From NCBI RefSeq assembly GCF_013359935.1, contig NZ_JABMCB010000178.1, positions 62,001 through 126,000 on the forward strand: DNA of 64,000 nt. Direction: 5' to 3'. Origin of the DNA: Paenibacillus xylanilyticus. GTDB taxonomy: Bacteria > Bacillota > Bacilli > Paenibacillales > Paenibacillaceae. The first letter of the stretch is position 1; every line of letters starts with the position of its first letter. Of the stretch, positions 62,452 through 64,000 are shown piece after piece. Made by a program: the position numbers and the translations under genes. Below the pieces are notes generated by a model. That model saw only the letters and a program-made list of their open reading frames with translations, did no database searches and was not told where the DNA came from.

Positions 62452-64000
62452 CTATTTGTGATTACGTTCCAACTTCAACCGTTGCAGACGCAGCGAGTTC
62501 AGCACGACCGATACCGAACTGAATGCCATGGCCGCTCCAGCGAGCCAAGGAGCCAGGAAACCCACTGCCGCGATAGGGATACCGATCACGTTATAGCCAA
62601 GCGCCCAGAACAGATTCTGCTTAATATTGCCCATGGTGCGCCGACTCACTTCGATCGCATCCGCAATACTGTTAAGATCGCCACGCATCAGCGTAATATC
62701 CGCCGCTTCCATCGCTACATCTGTCCCTGTTCCGATCGCCATGCCGATATCTGCTGTAGCCAGAGCAGGAGCATCATTGATCCCATCGCCGACCATAGCC
62801 ACTTTGAGCCCGCGATCCTGCAGCTTCTTCACTTCAGCAGCTTTGCCCTCAGGCAGGACCTCTGCCAGGACATTATGGATACCCGCTTGCTCCGCTACAG
62901 CACGAGCAGTACGCTCATTATCCCCCGTAATCATGATGACATCTATCCCCATGGCCTGAAGACGCTGAATGGCTTCTCGTGATGTATCCTTGATTGTATC
63001 TGCGACAGCCACTATACCTGCCCAGCGGCCATCTACCGCAACCAACATCGCCGTGCGACCGCGTTCCTCCAAATCGTTCATCTGTTGAACGGTCGCCTCC
63101 GGAACCTCCACATGAGCATCTGCAAGCAGCCGCCGTGTTCCAACCAGAACTTCCTGACCCTCGACTCTGGCCCGAACGCCATACCCCGGCACGTTCTCGA
63201 ACTGCTCCGATTGGGTTAAGGTGTGTCCTTTGGCTCGAATTCCTGCTACAATGGCTTCCGCCAGCGGGTGCTCAGAACTCTGCTCTGCTGCTCCAACCCG
63301 TTTCAGCAGCTCCGCTTCTGCCCAATCAAATGCTGTGATTACATCTGTCAGTACCGGTTTGCCTTGAGTGACCGTGCCTGTTTTGTCCAGTACAACCGTC
63401 TGAATCTGCTGTGCCGATTCCAGATGTTCGCCGCCTTTGAAAAGGATGCCATACTCAGCTGCACGCCCTGACCCGGCCATGACTGAGGTTGGTGTCGCCA
63501 GCCCGAGTGCACATGGACAGGCTATGACAAGTACAGCAATCGCTTTTTCAAGCGATCCGGCGAAATCACCGGGACTTGCGAACAGATACCAGATCAGGAA
63601 TGTCAATACAGCAATCCCGACCACAATCGGGACAAAGATTCCCGAAATGACATCCGCAATTCGCTGAATGGGCGCTTTAGAACCCTGCGCCTGTTCAACC
63701 ACTTTAATGATTTGAGATAACGCCGTATCTGAACCGACTCGGGTCGCGCGCAGTCTCAGTGCACCATTTTTGTTCAGCGTAGCGCCCGTAACGGCGTCAC
63801 CAGGCTTTTTATCGACAGGCAAACTCTCGCCGCTCAGCATGGATTCATCTACTGAGGACTGCCCTTCTTCCACGATACCATCCACGGGAATGCTATCCCC
63901 TGGTCTTACTAGAACAAGGTCACCTACCGCCACATATGCTGCAGGAACAACCACTTCCTGCCCGTCCCGGATTACCCGGGCTTCACGAGGAGCCAGTTCG
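62452..64000 (-). CDS. copA: copper-translocating P1B-type ATPase, 3' part (CopA)
   Basis: The last 516 codons are in the window; the frame is open at the right edge (reading [19 protein letters not shown]). Features: the actuator motif SGES ([10 protein letters not shown]), the transmembrane CPC in [13 protein letters not shown], the phosphorylation site DKTGT, SEHPLA (nucleotide-binding His-Pro), [11 protein letters not shown], and C-terminal helices with N and Y (GYNVIGIP) and M-S ([19 protein letters not shown]), as in Cu(+)-exporting ATPases. It should pump Cu(+) out of the cytoplasm. The N-terminal metal-binding domains lie outside the window. Confidence 0.97.
   Translation of the reverse strand, partial: ELAPREARVIRDGQEVVVPAAYVAVGDLVLVRPGDSIPVDGIVEEGQSSVDESMLSGESLPVDKKPGDAVTGATLNKNGALRLRATRVGSDTALSQIIKVVEQAQGSKAPIQRIADVISGIFVPIVVGIAVLTFLIWYLFASPGDFAGSLEKAIAVLVIACPCALGLATPTSVMAGSGRAAEYGILFKGGEHLESAQQIQTVVLDKTGTVTQGKPVLTDVITAFDWAEAELLKRVGAAEQSSEHPLAEAIVAGIRAKGHTLTQSEQFENVPGYGVRARVEGQEVLVGTRRLLADAHVEVPEATVQQMNDLEERGRTAMLVAVDGRWAGIVAVADTIKDTSREAIQRLQAMGIDVIMITGDNERTARAVAEQAGIHNVLAEVLPEGKAAEVKKLQDRGLKVAMVGDGINDAPALATADIGMAIGTGTDVAMEAADITLMRGDLNSIADAIEVSRRTMGNIKQNLFWALGYNVIGIPIAAVGFLAPWLAGAAMAFSSVSVVLNSLRLQRLKLERNHK

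Overview
The window looks like a stretch of a Paenibacillus-type chromosome (Firmicutes, roughly 50% GC). The genus is inferred from gene content rather than from a marker gene. Supporting signs are strong AGGAGG-type ribosome binding sites, frequent GTG and TTG starts, a serS T-box, a tandem glycine riboswitch, a TPP riboswitch, a PhoP-type PHO box at pst, a collagen-like spore-surface-type protein and a YdbS/YdbT pair. No tRNA, rRNA, prophage, insertion sequence or CRISPR array was recognised. Most genes lie on the minus strand.

Layout. 0-8.5 kb: the 5' end of an MDR-family oxidoreductase cut by the window edge, methionine aminopeptidase, a small Ser/Tyr/Arg-rich protein, an HGD-type protein kinase next to a MerR-like regulator, an L-lactate dehydrogenase homologue with an altered specificity loop, a cytoplasmic four-PAS hybrid histidine kinase, and a hexapeptide acyltransferase. 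8.5-13.2 kb: a two-component system with a three-gene ABC exporter of the peptide-antibiotic-immunity type. 13.3-17.4 kb: a GH13 cyclomaltodextrinase-like enzyme, then the L-serine dehydratase operon sdaAB-sdaAA behind a tandem glycine riboswitch and a terminator. 17.4-26.8 kb: a collagen-like protein, an MFS exporter, a five-gene envelope-stress-like operon (response regulator, histidine kinase, lipoprotein, YdbS, YdbT), and an aminoglycoside-phosphotransferase-fold kinase.

26.9-31.4 kb: the pstSCAB phosphate uptake operon behind a PHO box, then a long intergenic region built from a structured repeat. 31.4-40.5 kb: an ArsB-type permease, a chemoreceptor, an EAL phosphodiesterase, a secreted 5'-nucleotidase/cyclic phosphodiesterase with a LysM domain, a PNPOx-like stress protein, a second copy of the structured repeat, and a Nudix hydrolase. 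40.5-48 kb: the 5-oxoprolinase genes pxpB-pxpC-pxpA, then small metabolic or unknown genes (DUF2785, histidine phosphatase, DUF1572/DinB-like, DUF952, GNAT, DUF2809) and a four-domain Ig-like (BIG_2) secreted protein. 48-55 kb: a low-GC two-gene cassette with a frameshifted nucleotidyltransferase, serS with its T-box, an MFS transporter, a second palindromic intergenic repeat, a DUF2798 protein and a PLD-family enzyme. 55-59.4 kb: a TPP-riboswitch-controlled thiamine-precursor uptake operon (thiY, an MTH1187-type thiamine-binding protein, thiX, thiZ) followed by a TatD-family hydrolase. 59.4-64 kb: a TetR regulator with a nitroreductase, an ABC-2/YhgE-like membrane protein with twin palindromic operators, and the 3' part of a copper P-type ATPase.

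The items most worth a second look are the structured intergenic repeat (30.87-31.12 kb and 39.65-39.77 kb), whose flanks are conserved while its central helix changes sequence but stays paired; the glycine riboswitch driving serine deamination; the frameshifted nucleotidyltransferase cassette; the five-gene YdbST operon; and the twin operators near 62.25 kb. I see no complete system in this window that is clearly unknown. The repeat family is the best candidate for an undescribed element.
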